From Nitzschia sp. DOCU1 (Eukaryota > Bacillariophyta > Bacillariophyceae > Bacillariales > Bacillariaceae): DNA of 64,000 bases. The translations under genes and the position numbers were made by a program. The stretch's first letter is position 1. Every line of letters starts with the position of its first letter. Where the stretch lies: assembly GCA_951394045.1 (NCBI GenBank), contig OX595986.1, positions 5,113,534-5,177,533 on the forward strand. Reading direction: 5' to 3'. Under the pieces are notes generated by a model, which was given only the letters and a program-made list of their open reading frames with translations, did no database searches and was not told where the DNA came from. Shown here in pieces: positions 32,469 through 43,244 of the stretch.

Positions 32469-33812
32469 ATGTTGAGCTCCAGCACCTTCATGAATAAGGG
32501 CCGCAAATCGGCTGCCGATAAGGCGACGAAACCCGGCGTTCCTGCCGATGTGAATCTCGACTATCAAGGTGTGGATCTTCAGCTCCCACCGGAATTAACT
32601 CCGCTCACAACAGAGGACTTTCAGTCCTCTTTTGGTTGGAGACCGTCTCCCTCGCAGCGATTGGTGGACTCCTTGGGCGATTCCTTGGGCCACGGCCTAA
32701 CTTATGGGATCGGATCTTGTCAACTAGATGACGAAGTCTATTTTCGTCACGATACAGGCCTCTTCCAATGCATCATGGAAGCCTGGATGAACCATTGGAA
32801 TCTCCGAACCACGCCTGAAGATTGGTGGTTCCAAGTGACCTGCACCATTGCAAAGGCGGTGGTGAAGGTTGTCCAGGAGGGACCACGTGACGTCGATATT
32901 GCTGCTGTACGCACACTCTTTTTACCAGAGCATAGGCATAATCAAGCTGAAAGGGCGACGATTTGGGTGGAGATTCCAGTCGAGACTATTGATCAGGTCG
33001 ACCACGAGAGGTTCTTTGAAAACGTGACGGAACAATTGCACGATAACATCCGCTGTCCGGAGTATGTGGAGGCCATGCAGAATGACTTTTCTACATCGCA
33101 GTTGACTCACAAGATTGCCTCGCAAATCAATATCATGTCGAGTCTACAAGAGTTCTTTGAATATGAAATGTATGTGGCCGGCTGTGGACTTCGAGGTGTC
33201 GAAATGGCAGGAGAGCAGGGTGACTGGGATCGCCTTGTCGAAAAACTGCGTACTCTCCGCGAGCTTCTACGTCCCATCGAGTCGTCTTACTTCCTGAAGG
33301 CTGAATGGTGGGATCACGCTGAAATGGTGTTTATGAATCTTGCTCTCACCAAACGGGAGCCCAAAAATCCGTCAGTTATCAAATTTTGGTCGGGCATACT
33401 TCTCAACAGCGAAGACTGGGCGGACACTTATGTTATGTACCGAAAATACCCACGAACGCACCAGGTTCCTGCCTATGATGGTTGGCTCGTCCGTTTGCTG
33501 ACCAACCAATCGTTCATGAAAGTGAAGGAATTGCAAAATTCATGGTTTCAAAGAAAGTATCTGAGTGGGTTGAATGGTGTACCGCTCCTGGTCGCAATGA
33601 CATGGCCAACAATTCCAAGTTTGGAGGAAACCGAGCTAAAGGCAGGTATTATGGGTTTCAAGCTTGTCGCTCCCAGCGCCACTTTCAATGGTGTCCCCTC
33701 GCTTCAACCATTTCACATGTGGGCCATGATGATTGCGCCCGACTCCATGTTGCGGGGTCCGCATCTGCTGTCAGAGGAAGGTGAACCACAGGAGGAGGCC
33801 GCTCCTGAATAG
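32469..33812 (+). CDS. DUF4419 family protein, full-length copy
   Basis: Single exon, 447 aa. After a Pro-rich N-terminus it follows the DUF4419 pattern: TGLFQCIMEAWMNHWNLRTT and PEDWWFQVTCTIAKAVVK, then FSTSQLTHKIASQINIMSSL, YVAGCGLRGVEMAGEQGDWD, and a C-terminal WLVRLL...AGIMGFKLVAP region. DUF4419 proteins occur widely in fungi and protists and their role is unknown to me. The start at 32469 is the first ATG in the frame and precedes the conserved part by ~75 residues. A second copy lacking the 5' part lies 4.3 kb downstream. Confidence 0.8.
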   Translation: MLSSSTFMNKGRKSAADKATKPGVPADVNLDYQGVDLQLPPELTPLTTEDFQSSFGWRPSPSQRLVDSLGDSLGHGLTYGIGSCQLDDEVYFRHDTGLFQCIMEAWMNHWNLRTTPEDWWFQVTCTIAKAVVKVVQEGPRDVDIAAVRTLFLPEHRHNQAERATIWVEIPVETIDQVDHERFFENVTEQLHDNIRCPEYVEAMQNDFSTSQLTHKIASQINIMSSLQEFFEYEMYVAGCGLRGVEMAGEQGDWDRLVEKLRTLRELLRPIESSYFLKAEWWDHAEMVFMNLALTKREPKNPSVIKFWSGILLNSEDWADTYVMYRKYPRTHQVPAYDGWLVRLLTNQSFMKVKELQNSWFQRKYLSGLNGVPLLVAMTWPTIPSLEETELKAGIMGFKLVAPSATFNGVPSLQPFHMWAMMIAPDSMLRGPHLLSEEGEPQEEAAPE

Positions 33813-34487
33813 CCAGAGTTTTGTGAAACACAAGCGGGTATGGTAGCCACAGTTAGAACCATATTAAGGTCTAGCCTGAATGCTTGTTCTTTCCTTCTCT
33901 TCGATTTCGTCTGCAGTACAGCGCTCGCCGCACCATGCTACGCGTACTACTACTACTACTTCTACTATTGCCACCCGTGGGCGCACTTCGTGGTTCTTTC
34001 CCAAGAAGCACCCCGCTTCCATTTTCGACGTGCTTGGCTACCAAGAATGGAAACCAGGTAACATAGCACAAGCTAATAGTTATTCGACTAGGCTCTGCAG
34101 TAAACGTCAAGGTATCCGTCTAACTATTACAAAGTCTTACCAGCCTTCTTGGCATGGCTCGGAACTCTTGTTCTTGTTGGTAGGCTCCATGATGACGATG
34201 TCGGCCTTGCATTTTCCAGTGTACACTTCTAGTAGCTAGAAGTTCCTACATTGTCATCGTCCACTTTATCATCATTGTCGGAAATATGATATATCATTCC
34301 AAAAGAGAGACTAACGCAAAAGAGGTCATGGCGGGTAACGTTATTAGGGTTCCAACATCATAATAGCAACGATGAGCGGCGACTCGCTGGACTGAATTCG
34401 CGCGTGTCTGCCTTTCGTTCGGGCGTGTCCGCCTTGCGTTCGGTGTAGACCGTACTAGTGTTCGCCGAACCCGAAAGACCGAACTAA
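33813..34487. repeat. 3' flank of DUF4419 copy 1, duplicated at 38078-38760
   Basis: It aligns along its length with the region after the second copy, including CTACTACTACTACTTCTAC and TCCGTCTAACTATTACAAAG, with small indels. It ends at the MITE insertion point. No gene. Confidence 0.75.
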
Positions 34488-35189
34488 GGATCATTCTTAA
34501 CCGCACGCTCGGAACGCAGTAACGCAAGTCAAAGCAGTCAATTAACAAGTCAATTTAGTCCAGTGCGTTCCGAGTGCGTTCCGAAGTGCGTTCCGCGTTA
34601 CTTTTTCCCCCTGCGCTCCGGAAAAAGTAACGCAGTAACGCACTTGGAACGCATGTCGCACACGACATGCGAGGTCATTCACCACCACAAAACGCCTCCC
34701 CCCGACAACGACACCATCCACTAACAACAATACTAACTCCCTTCTTCACTTCGTTTACAAAACTAAAGTATGTCTACTACTACTAGTAGGGAAACAAACA
34801 CCAAAAAGAAAAGGGTTGTAAGCTTGCCTGAGCCCCTTAGTTCGTTCACCCAGAACGAGTTAAGTCGCTTTCTTTGCGAGGATGTAGAGCTCAAGGAAGC
34901 CGTGGATCTTCTGCGTCGTTTATTGCTCCAAGTAGCATGAGACAGACCGAGGCATGCAACTGCTAGTGCCACTATTGTAAGTTGCTTCATGTTGGTGGGG
35001 TGGCAATAACAATGAAACGAATGGATGTCAATGAATATACGGAAGATCGACGGCTCTGTCCCACTGTTTCGGTGCTTAAAGGATCGACATCGAGTGGGAC
35101 AGTGGGGGTCATTCAGGGATGCCGGCGAAAATTCGGAACGCACGAAAAGTGCGTTCCGTGAGTTCCGAACGCACGGTTAAGAATGGGGG
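34488..35189. mobile_element. 702-bp MITE, PIF/Harbinger-like, with TAA target-site duplication
   Basis: Ends are inverted: GGATCATTCTTAACCGCACG at the left, and CCCCCATTCTTAACCGTGCG on reverse-complementing the right. The element is flanked by TAA on both sides (34485-34487 and 35190-35192). The uninserted paralogous site near 38757 reads CTAATTCATCGG with a single TAA, directly showing insertion. Three-base TAA/TTA duplication and GG-type ends fit the PIF/Harbinger group. Inside are GTGCGTTCCG repeats, a 14-bp-stem hairpin (34595-34633) and a minus-strand 75-codon frame (34990-34763) starting with a signal-peptide-like MKQLTIVALAVACLGLSHA. No transposase. Confidence 0.85.
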
Positions 35190-35192
35190 TAA

Positions 35193-35419
35193 TTGATCGG
35201 TTGACCAAACAATTCCCCGGACACCAATCTTTCTACCGGTAGAGCCGGACAAAACCCGGACTTTCGCGAAACCCGACCACTGTTTGATTCATTCGATCAG
35301 TCTCATGACGAAGGAATGCCACAAAGCAAAAAGTGATGATGCCGACAATGACGACAGCATCACTCGTCTACGTCCTCGTCCAATGTGGCGACATCCTTTC
35401 TTCCTCGCACCAAACCACG
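35193..35419 (+). pseudogene. SNF2-gene 5' fragment with internal deletion
   Basis: 35193-35365 matches the SNF2 promoter (38757-38930). The sequence then jumps to coding bases about 39361-39415 (TCCAATGTGGCGACATCCTT), skipping the ATG and ~430 bp. It marks the right end of the left copy of a DUF4419-SNF2 tandem duplication. Confidence 0.8.
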
Positions 35420-35661
35420 AATGTGATATTGGGAGGAGAGGACGTCTCCGACTAGGGTGCATCCACGTCAGATCGAAAACATTCGTAGGTGTCATAAATG
35501 TTGTTGCGCGCGTAATATTGATTGGATGATGGTGCAGTTCCTAGACTCACCATCATCCAATCATATTACGCGCGCAACAACATTTATGACACCTACGAAT
35601 GTTTTCGATCTGACGTGGATGCACCCTAGTCGTAGACGTCCTCTCCTCCCAATATCACATT
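35420..35661. repeat. Near-perfect inverted repeat, two ~114-bp arms, 13-nt loop
   Basis: Left arm 35420-35534 and right arm 35548-35661 are reverse complements except for one substitution and one inserted T; the spacer is CAGTTCCTAGACT. A transcript would fold into a long hairpin. It lies ~140 bp before the ATG of the secreted protein gene. Neither arm resembles other sequence in the window. Confidence 0.93.
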
Positions 35662-35798
35662 CATCCTATCATCGTCCAAAGGCTTTAATCCTCGAACCAA
35701 AACCTCTCATAATCTGCACCAACAGCACTAGGAAAGAAGAAACCGAAGGAAATCACTTATTGAATACCTGCATTAAACTTGTTGACGACGAAGCTAGT

Positions 35799-36737
35799 AT
35801 GTGGTATCACTCGCTTTCGCTTTCGCTTCTGTTCTCGTTGTTGTTGATGTGTTCCGCATTTCTTGTTGTTGATGCAGCTCCAAAGGTTAACCAAGGTCCT
35901 CCTCGGCGCAAAGACAAGGACGGGCTACCTCCATCCGGCGAGACCAATCTGGACGATTGGAGCGTGGAGCAGCTTCGCAAAGCTGCATCTCTGTATGGTG
36001 GAAACGATCCAGAAGCGCAGGTCGTCTTGGAGGAGCTAATTGCAATCAAGCAAGGAAAAGGAAACCATGCGCCACCAGATGTCCCCCTACCGCCTGCTGC
36101 ACGTTCTGCTGGCACCAAAAAGCAACGTAATAAAAACGATGGATTCAAAGACTCATACGAGATTCATGAGCTAACCGATGATGTCATCATGGCGATGTAC
36201 AACATGTACGCAGATGAATCAACGGACATGTCAATTGAGGAAATCATAGATATTGTGCAATCTTCGAGGAGGCAACTTCTTGAGGATAACAAGGACTCTG
36301 CTGGTGCCATCGAAAGCAACAACGGCACTCGTGCCCTTCAGAGTTCTTGCTATTCGGATCACGGAAAAGCATACGGACATTGGCAATGCGATGGTACACG
36401 GTTTGCTGGGGGTGAAGTATATGCATTTACTCCTTGTGACCACTCAACCATAAGAGTTCCAACTACTCAGTTTTGCAACCGTGGGGTCGAAAGTATTCGG
36501 GTACTTCCCAGTCGACCCTGTGATTTCTATCTGTTTTGGTGGTGTGTCAGCTGGGGTTCACGTCGCCAGGTGGACATAACCTGTTCGCCTGCCCCTTTCA
36601 GGGGGTGGTATTGGTGGTTTTGGTGCACGCAGTATGATGTGAAGTTCGCGGTATCCTATGTTTGGGAGAACTATTGGTGGGGTCCGAGTAGGAACTGCTA
36701 CTGTGGCTCGAACTGTGATTACTGCGTGCCATATTAA
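35799..36737 (+). CDS. Secreted Trp/Tyr/Cys-rich protein, unknown family
   Basis: The frame is open from 35457 through the hairpin arms. ATG 35799 is preferred because it starts a strong signal peptide (SLLFSLLLMCSAFLVVDAAP), giving 312 aa. The middle (~35-180) is a charged pro-region-like segment, with a dibasic SSRRQLLED near 160-170. The C-terminal ~130 residues are packed with Cys and aromatic residues (DFYLFWWCVSWGS, WYWWFWCTQY, NYWWGPSRNCYCGSNCDYC), implying a compact disulfide-bonded extracellular domain. I recognise no family. It sits between the two halves of a tandem duplication and may have arrived with the inverted repeat. Confidence 0.7.
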   Translation: MWYHSLSLSLLFSLLLMCSAFLVVDAAPKVNQGPPRRKDKDGLPPSGETNLDDWSVEQLRKAASLYGGNDPEAQVVLEELIAIKQGKGNHAPPDVPLPPAARSAGTKKQRNKNDGFKDSYEIHELTDDVIMAMYNMYADESTDMSIEEIIDIVQSSRRQLLEDNKDSAGAIESNNGTRALQSSCYSDHGKAYGHWQCDGTRFAGGEVYAFTPCDHSTIRVPTTQFCNRGVESIRVLPSRPCDFYLFWWCVSWGSRRQVDITCSPAPFRGWYWWFWCTQYDVKFAVSYVWENYWWGPSRNCYCGSNCDYCVPY

Positions 36738-36960
36738 TGCATGACCATGGAAAACATAGTCCGACATGGTTTGGCCGCTCCGATAGGCTACTACAATGAG
36801 CCCGGTACAAACCATACGAAACAATAATAGCAATTGGTTTCTGTGTCCTCGAATCAAAGATGTGTTACCTTGAAAGTGCACAAAGCTGCAAAGGAGGAAG
36901 TACTTAGTCATTGGAAGGCTGCTCCACCCATTGTTCATTGGTGGATTTCTAGGGCTAGTA

Positions 36961-38077
36961 CGGCCTAACTTATGGGATCGGATCTTGTCAACTAGATGAC
37001 GAAGTCTATTTTCGTCACGATACAGGCCTCTTCCAATGCATCATGGAAGCCTGGATGAACCATTGGAATCTCCGAACCACACCTGAAGATTGGTGGTTCC
37101 AAGTGACCTGCACCATTGCAAAGGCGGTGGTGAAGGTTGTCCAGGAGGGACCACGTGACGTCGATATTGCTGCTGTACGCACACTCTTTTTACCAGAGCA
37201 TAGGCATAATCAAACTGAGAGGGCGACGATTTGGGTGGAGATTCCAGTCGAGACTATTGATCAGGTCGACCACGAGAGGTTCTTTGAAAACGTGACGGAA
37301 CAATTGCACGATAACATCGGCTGTCCGGAGTATGTGGAGGCCATGCAGAATGACTTTTCTACATCGCAGTTGACTCACAAGATTGCCTCGCAAATCAATA
37401 TCATGTCGAGTCTACAAGAGTTCTTTGAATATGAAATGTATGTGGCCGGCTGTGGACTTCGAGGTGTCGAAATGGCAGGAGAGCAGGGTGACTGGGATCG
37501 CCTTGTCGAAAAGCTGCGTACTCTCCGCGAGCTTCTACGTCCCATCGAGTCGTCTTACTTCCTGAAGGCTGAATGGTGGGATCACGCTGAAATGGTGTTT
37601 ATGAATCTTGCTCTCACCAAACGGGAGCCCAAAAATCCGTCAGTTATCAAATTTTGGTCGGGCATACTTCTCAACAGCGAAGACTGGGCGGACACTTATG
37701 TTATGTACCGAAAATACCTACGAACGCACCAGGTTCCTGCCTATGATGGTTGGCTCGTCCGTTTGCTGACCAACCAATCGTTCATGAAAGTGAAGGAATT
37801 GCAAAATTCATGGTTTCAAAGAAAGTATCTGAGTGGGTTGAATGGTGTACCGCTCCTGGTCGCAATGACATGGCCAACAATTCCAAGTTTGGAGGAAACC
37901 GAGCTAAAGGCAGGTATTATGGGTTTCAAGCTTGTCGCTCCCAGCGCCACTTTCAATGGTGTCCCCTCGCTTCAACCATTTCACATGTGGGCCATGATGA
38001 TTGCGCCCGACTCCATGTTGCGGGGTCCGCATCTGTCATTGAAAGGTGAACCACAGGAGGAGGCCGCTCCTGAATAG
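36961..38077 (+). pseudogene. DUF4419 copy 2, 5'-truncated
   Basis: Similarity to copy 1 begins abruptly at GGCCTAACTTATGGGATCGG, equivalent to about codon 75. Upstream there is an in-frame TAG and no promoter of copy 1. From the internal ATG at 37043 the frame stays open for 344 aa with few changes (e.g. IRCPEY to IGCPEY, loss of a Leu near the C-terminus). The absence of lesions means either a very recent duplication or a retained shortened protein. Confidence 0.75.
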
Positions 38078-39040
38078 CCAGAGTTTTGTGAAACACAAAC
38101 GGACATGGTAGCCACAGTTAGAACGATATTATGGTCTAGCCTGAATGCTTGTTCTTTCCTTCTCTTCGATTTCGTCTGCAGTACAGCGCTCACCGCACCA
38201 TGCTAGTACGCGTACTACTACTACTTCTACTATTGCCACCCGTGGGCGCACTTTCTTCTTGTTCTGTCTCAAGAACCCCGCTTCCAATTTTTCGACGTGC
38301 TTGGCTACCAAGAATGGAAACCAGGTAACATAGCACAAGCTAAGAGTTATTCGACTAGGCTCTACAGTAAACGTCAAGGTATCCGTCTAACTATTACAAA
38401 GTCTTTCCAGCCTTCTTGGCATGGCTCGGACGAGCTCTTGTTGGTAGGCTCCATGATGATGTCGGGGGCCTTGCATTTTCCAGTGTAAACTTCTAGTAGC
38501 TAGAAGCTCCTACATTGTCATCGTCCACTTTATCATTGTCGGAAATATGATCTATCATTCCAAAAGAGAGACTGACGCAAAAGAGGTCATGGTGGGTAAC
38601 GTTATTAGGGTTCCAACATGATGCTAATAGCAACGATGAGATGCGACTCGCTGGACTGAATTCGCGCGTGTCTGCCTTGAATTCGCGAGTGTCCGCGTTG
38701 CGTTCGGTGGAGTCCGTATAAGTGTTCGCCGAGCCCGAAAGACCGATCTAATTCATCGGTTGACCAAACAATTCCCCGTACACCAATCTATTTACCGGTA
38801 GAGCCGGACAAAACCCGGACTTTCGCGAAACTCGAGAACGGTTTGATTCATTCGATCAATTTCGTGACGAAGCACTGCCACAAAGCAAGAAGTGATGATG
38901 CCGACAATGACGACAGCATCATTGGTGGCCGTCCATGCCCGCGCGTCTTATAGCTACCACAACAGCAGCAAGTCACGTTTGACTATAATCTATTTATCTA
39001 TCTAGTCCATCCCTTACATCCTCTATTAGTATCTGCCACC
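38078..39040. promoter_or_regulatory. Duplicated DUF4419 3' flank, then SNF2 promoter region
   Basis: 38078-38760 parallels 33813-34487. The remainder, including CGGTTGACCAAACAATTCCC, GATTCATTCGATCAATTTC and GATGCCGACAATGACGACAG, precedes the SNF2 ATG and recurs ahead of the SNF2 fragments at 9484, 21868 and 35193. No TATA box can be assigned with confidence. Confidence 0.6.
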
Positions 39041-42000
39041 ATGGCGCCTACGTCTTCCACGTTGAATGGCTGGCTGACAACGAAAAAGCGCGGCCGTGAT
39101 GATGCTCAAATCCAAGCCGATCAGCGCAAGGCTTTGGCGGCCCTGAAACACAAAAAGACCAAGCCGAAAAAGGTCATGCCTGCAAAGCGTCGCAAGGATG
39201 ATTCCTCGGTGGAATCGGACTTTATAGTGAACGACGACGACGATGACGACGACGACAGTATGGAGGAGTTTATTGTGGACGATGAGGATGACGACGCAAA
39301 AGAATCATCGGACCATGAGGAACTGGAAATTGTGCCGGGCGTAGACGACGACGATGATGACTCGTCCGCGTCCTCCAATGTGGCGACCTCCTTTCTTCCT
39401 CGCACCAAACTACGAACGACCAAACCTTCCGAGGCATTGAGTCGAGCTTCCAAAGCAGTTCAAGCCAAACGACTGCCGGCCTTGACGACGACGATGACGA
39501 CAGCCAATAAACGGGCTTTCTTTGCGACTGCAACTAACAAGGCCAAGAAGAAACAAACTTCTCCATCATTGTCGTCGGAGGAAGAGTATCTAACGTCTCC
39601 GTCTCCTCTCAAAACGTCAAACAAGGACGTCATTAGCATTCACAGCGGCAGTGGAAGCAGCAGCGATGATGAAAATGACAAGCCGACAAGAAGTAAATTC
39701 TTTGGCAAGCAGAAGCAGCAGTCGCAAAACAAGCGCAAACTCGATTCACTTCAACGTTTGAGTCATAACGACGACGACGACGACGACTTGTCCGTGCCAG
39801 AACAAGCATCCAAGCCGTCCAATTCCTCGTGTCAACTGGTAGATACGCCTGAACCATTAGCAGACACGCACCAAAAAAAGAAAACAATGGTCAATCGACA
39901 AGTTGTGTCATTGTTATTGGAAGATACTCCGCCTCCAACCAAAGCAACAAGTAACAAAAAATCCAAAAATCCCTTTGCAACCTTTGCAGCAGCTCATCAT
40001 CCATTCAACAATGACGACGACGACGACGATAGTACGGACGAAGATGAACGCATCGCTATTCAACAAGCGACCAAGGCAAGTCTCAAGGATACTACTAGTA
40101 GTAGTAGCAACATGTCAAGAAAGATTCGAATAAAAGAGTTTATTGCGGACGAGAGCGACGACGACGACGACGACAAAGATTTGGCAAGAGCTATCGAGAA
40201 AAGTAAACGAGACGCGCAAAAACGCAAGAAAAAGACGCTGCGTCAAGCCAAGAGACACGTGGAAAAAGTATTGAATGGCGACGTGTCTGAAGAAGAAGAA
40301 GAAGAAGAAGAACCTCTTGTCCAAGATTTGGTAGATAGTTCTTCGGAAGACGAAGGGGACGACAATGACAAGGATGATGTTGTTTATAGTGAAGAACAAA
40401 AAGTGGCCACGTCGGTATTGGAAACAGCCGAAGCATTGAGTACGCAAGTCTTGAAATGCATGAATCAATGGACTTTGCAGCAACAAGGCAAACAACAAAC
40501 TGCCGATAGTACTACTGGAATGATTATTGTCGATGGGGCCATTTCCTTGGGGTCGGTGCAAGTCGAAAGCAACAACACTAGCAGCAACAGCTCGTCTTGG
40601 ATCTCACAAGAAACAATCAAGGCGGCGTGTCCGGGTGTAACTTTGGCGAGCTATCAATTGATTGGCGTTAATTGGATGGCACTTTTACATGGAATGAAAT
40701 GCGACATGGAAGGCAAAGCAACGCCAGTCAATGGAGTCTTGGCGGATGAAATGGGATTGGTACGTACTACGACGTGCAAATGCAATCATGCTTTTTTTGG
40801 AATTGCAGATTCTCACAAACATTGCTTGGTTGGTTGGTTGCGCTACTATAGGGCAAGACGGTCCAGACCATTGCCTTTTTGGCATGGCTCAAACATCAAC
40901 GCAAGAAAGAGGGTCCTTCCCTTGCATCGGCGTCGCCCCATTTGATTGTCGTTCCCGTTTCCGTCTTGCCGAATTGGATGAGAGAATTTGAAACCTTTTG
41001 CCCGGGAATGAAGGTTATCAAGTAAGTGGAGGAATGGTTCAAAAACGAAGCAACAGTCGTTTTTGCAGGAAGACCTCACTCTGTATTTGTCTTGTCGTCG
41101 CCTTTACTGCTATTACTATTAGGTACCATGGAAGCCAAGCAGAACGGGACGAACTCAAAGACGAATTATACACATACTTGCCCGGAAACAAGTCGCATGG
41201 AAAGTTGGATGTCATTTTGGCACCCGTCACCTACTTTCAAAAGGAAAAGTCAGACGATCGTCGTTTCTTGAACAAGTTCAAGTTTGACTACTTGGTTGTG
41301 GATGAAGCTCACATGCTCAAGAACGCCCAGTCGACCCGTTATCGCACTTTGGACAAGATCTCAACCAAGCATCGTCTCTTATTGACGGGAACGCCGGTTC
41401 AAAATTCTCCGCAAGAGTTGTTGAATATGCTTTGCTTTATCATGCCGCTCTTTTCAAAAGGATCTAGTGCCATGGACGAAGATGGTAAAGACAATGGAGT
41501 GGGCGAGAGAATGTTACAACATTTTGTAGACGTTGAAATGGCGCAAAGTGGGGACGAGCAGGCGGCATATCGAAAGCTGAAGCAACTCTTTGCTCCCTTT
41601 GTCTTGCGGCGCAAGAAGAATGACGTTATTGCCCAGTTGCTTCCGCCCAAGGAACAAATCGTGGAATATGTAGAGTTGGATGCAGCGGCCCGGGAAGTGT
41701 ACGACTCGATTGTGAAAGCGCACGTTGATAAGAATGGGACCAAGATCACCGCAGCGATTGGGGATCATTTGTTTACCAATCTTCGCAAGGCCGCTCATCA
41801 TCCATTGCTGCTACGTACACGTCACAATTCTCCAACAGAAATCGAGCATTTGATTAGCCACTTTCACAAGTACAAAGCCTTCCAAGGTGACGGCTCGACG
41901 AAGGAGCGAGTTGCGGAGGAGTTGGCCAAATTCAACGACTTTCAGATCCACTTGACGGCCTTGGAGTTAATCGAAGAAAATCGCCATCGTCGCTCCGATT

Positions 42001-42908
42001 TGGAGCGCTACATTCTGGAGGAAGAAGCGCTATTCAGTTCAGCCAAATTTGCGCGGCTGCGCACTCTTCTTCCCAAGTTGATTGCGAACGGTCATCGGAT
42101 ACTAATCTTTTCGGGGTGGACGAGCTGCTTGGATCTCTTGGGCTGTCTCATGGAGCACTTGGAGCTACAGTACTTGAGAATGGATGGAAGTTGCGCCTCG
42201 GACGTGCGACAGAATATGATTGACGAATTCAATCAAAACGACAAGATTCAAGTCTTTTTGCTTTCGACGCGAGCATGTGGCCTAGGTACGCGAGTGTTTT
42301 GGTAGTGGCTTTGCATGTTGTTCTTTGGGATGCCCTGACCTCTTTTTCTTACACTGCCGACTTTTTTCGCTGGGCCGTCCTACTAGGAATCAATTTGACA
42401 TCTGCGGATACGTGCATCATGCACGATCTCGACTTTAACCCGTTCAACGATCTCCAGGCCGAAGGTAGGAAGCAATAACGTGTTGTTGCTCCTATTTGAA
42501 TTGTATCTCAACTTTTGCTATTGATCATGAACGAATTTGCAGATCGATGCCATCGCATCGGGCAGGTAGGACCTCTTTCGCATATCGGATATGCCATTGG
42601 AGAAAAAACTTGTGCGCTAACTTCTCTCTCTCCTTGTTTTCAATCTATAGAAAAAGAAAGTGACGATTTACAAGCTCGTCGCCCAAAATACCGTGGATGC
42701 CGACATTTATGAAATGCAGGAGCGAAAGTCCAAAATGAACGCGGCCATTTTGGAATCTTCCGAAGCCAAGAACGAGCGCAAAGTAATGCTACAGGCGGCT
42801 ATCAATCGATTCTTGGTGACTAGCCCTCAAGGCAAGAAGAATCCTGCCGCCAAGAATGGCAAAGACAAGGAGAATCATTATGACGACAAGGAGACTTGCC
42901 TGCTTTAA
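39041..42908 (+). CDS. SNF2-family chromatin-remodelling ATPase, Fun30/SMARCAD1-like
   Basis: Six exons (39041-40759, 40852-41021, 41123-42285, 42387-42464, 42543-42565, 42651-42908) join to 1136 aa with consistent phases. The N-terminal ~500 residues are disordered, rich in Asp, Ser and Lys. ATPase motifs: [19 protein letters not shown] (across exon 1/2), [20 protein letters not shown]; the helicase C lobe has [29 protein letters not shown] and [20 protein letters not shown]. The order, including the CHRIGQ end, fits SNF2 proteins; similarity to the SMARCAD1 group is by recall. The N-terminus [12 protein letters not shown] could be a degenerate PCNA-binding motif. Exon 5 is only 23 nt. It should slide or evict nucleosomes in the nucleus. 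Confidence 0.9.
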
Positions 42909-43244
42909 GGACTACTGCTTCAACGAAAGGCAACTGCAAACTTGTTTCAACGAATAGGATCTGCCTACTATTAAAACTCCATTAGCCAGAGACATTTGTT
43001 ACGCTCTGAGACTAAGTATGCCGAATAGCTCGGTAATTGCAAGCCGCACGAAACATTATTAGGCGACTTGATGATGGCGGCGACTTCGCAAACTACATTA
43101 ACCCTAGATCCAACGGCGCGAATACCGAAACCTAAAGTGCGAACTTCATTTCGTAAAGCTAACTTAAACTAGCTTGGAAATCATTTCTTTGCCTCCCTCA
43201 TTGAAGCCGCCAAAAACTTCAAGTCGCAACTCCAAGGTGCATTG
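42909..43244. other. Intergenic region after SNF2 gene
   Basis: I see no gene, repeat or RNA feature. Confidence 0.5.
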
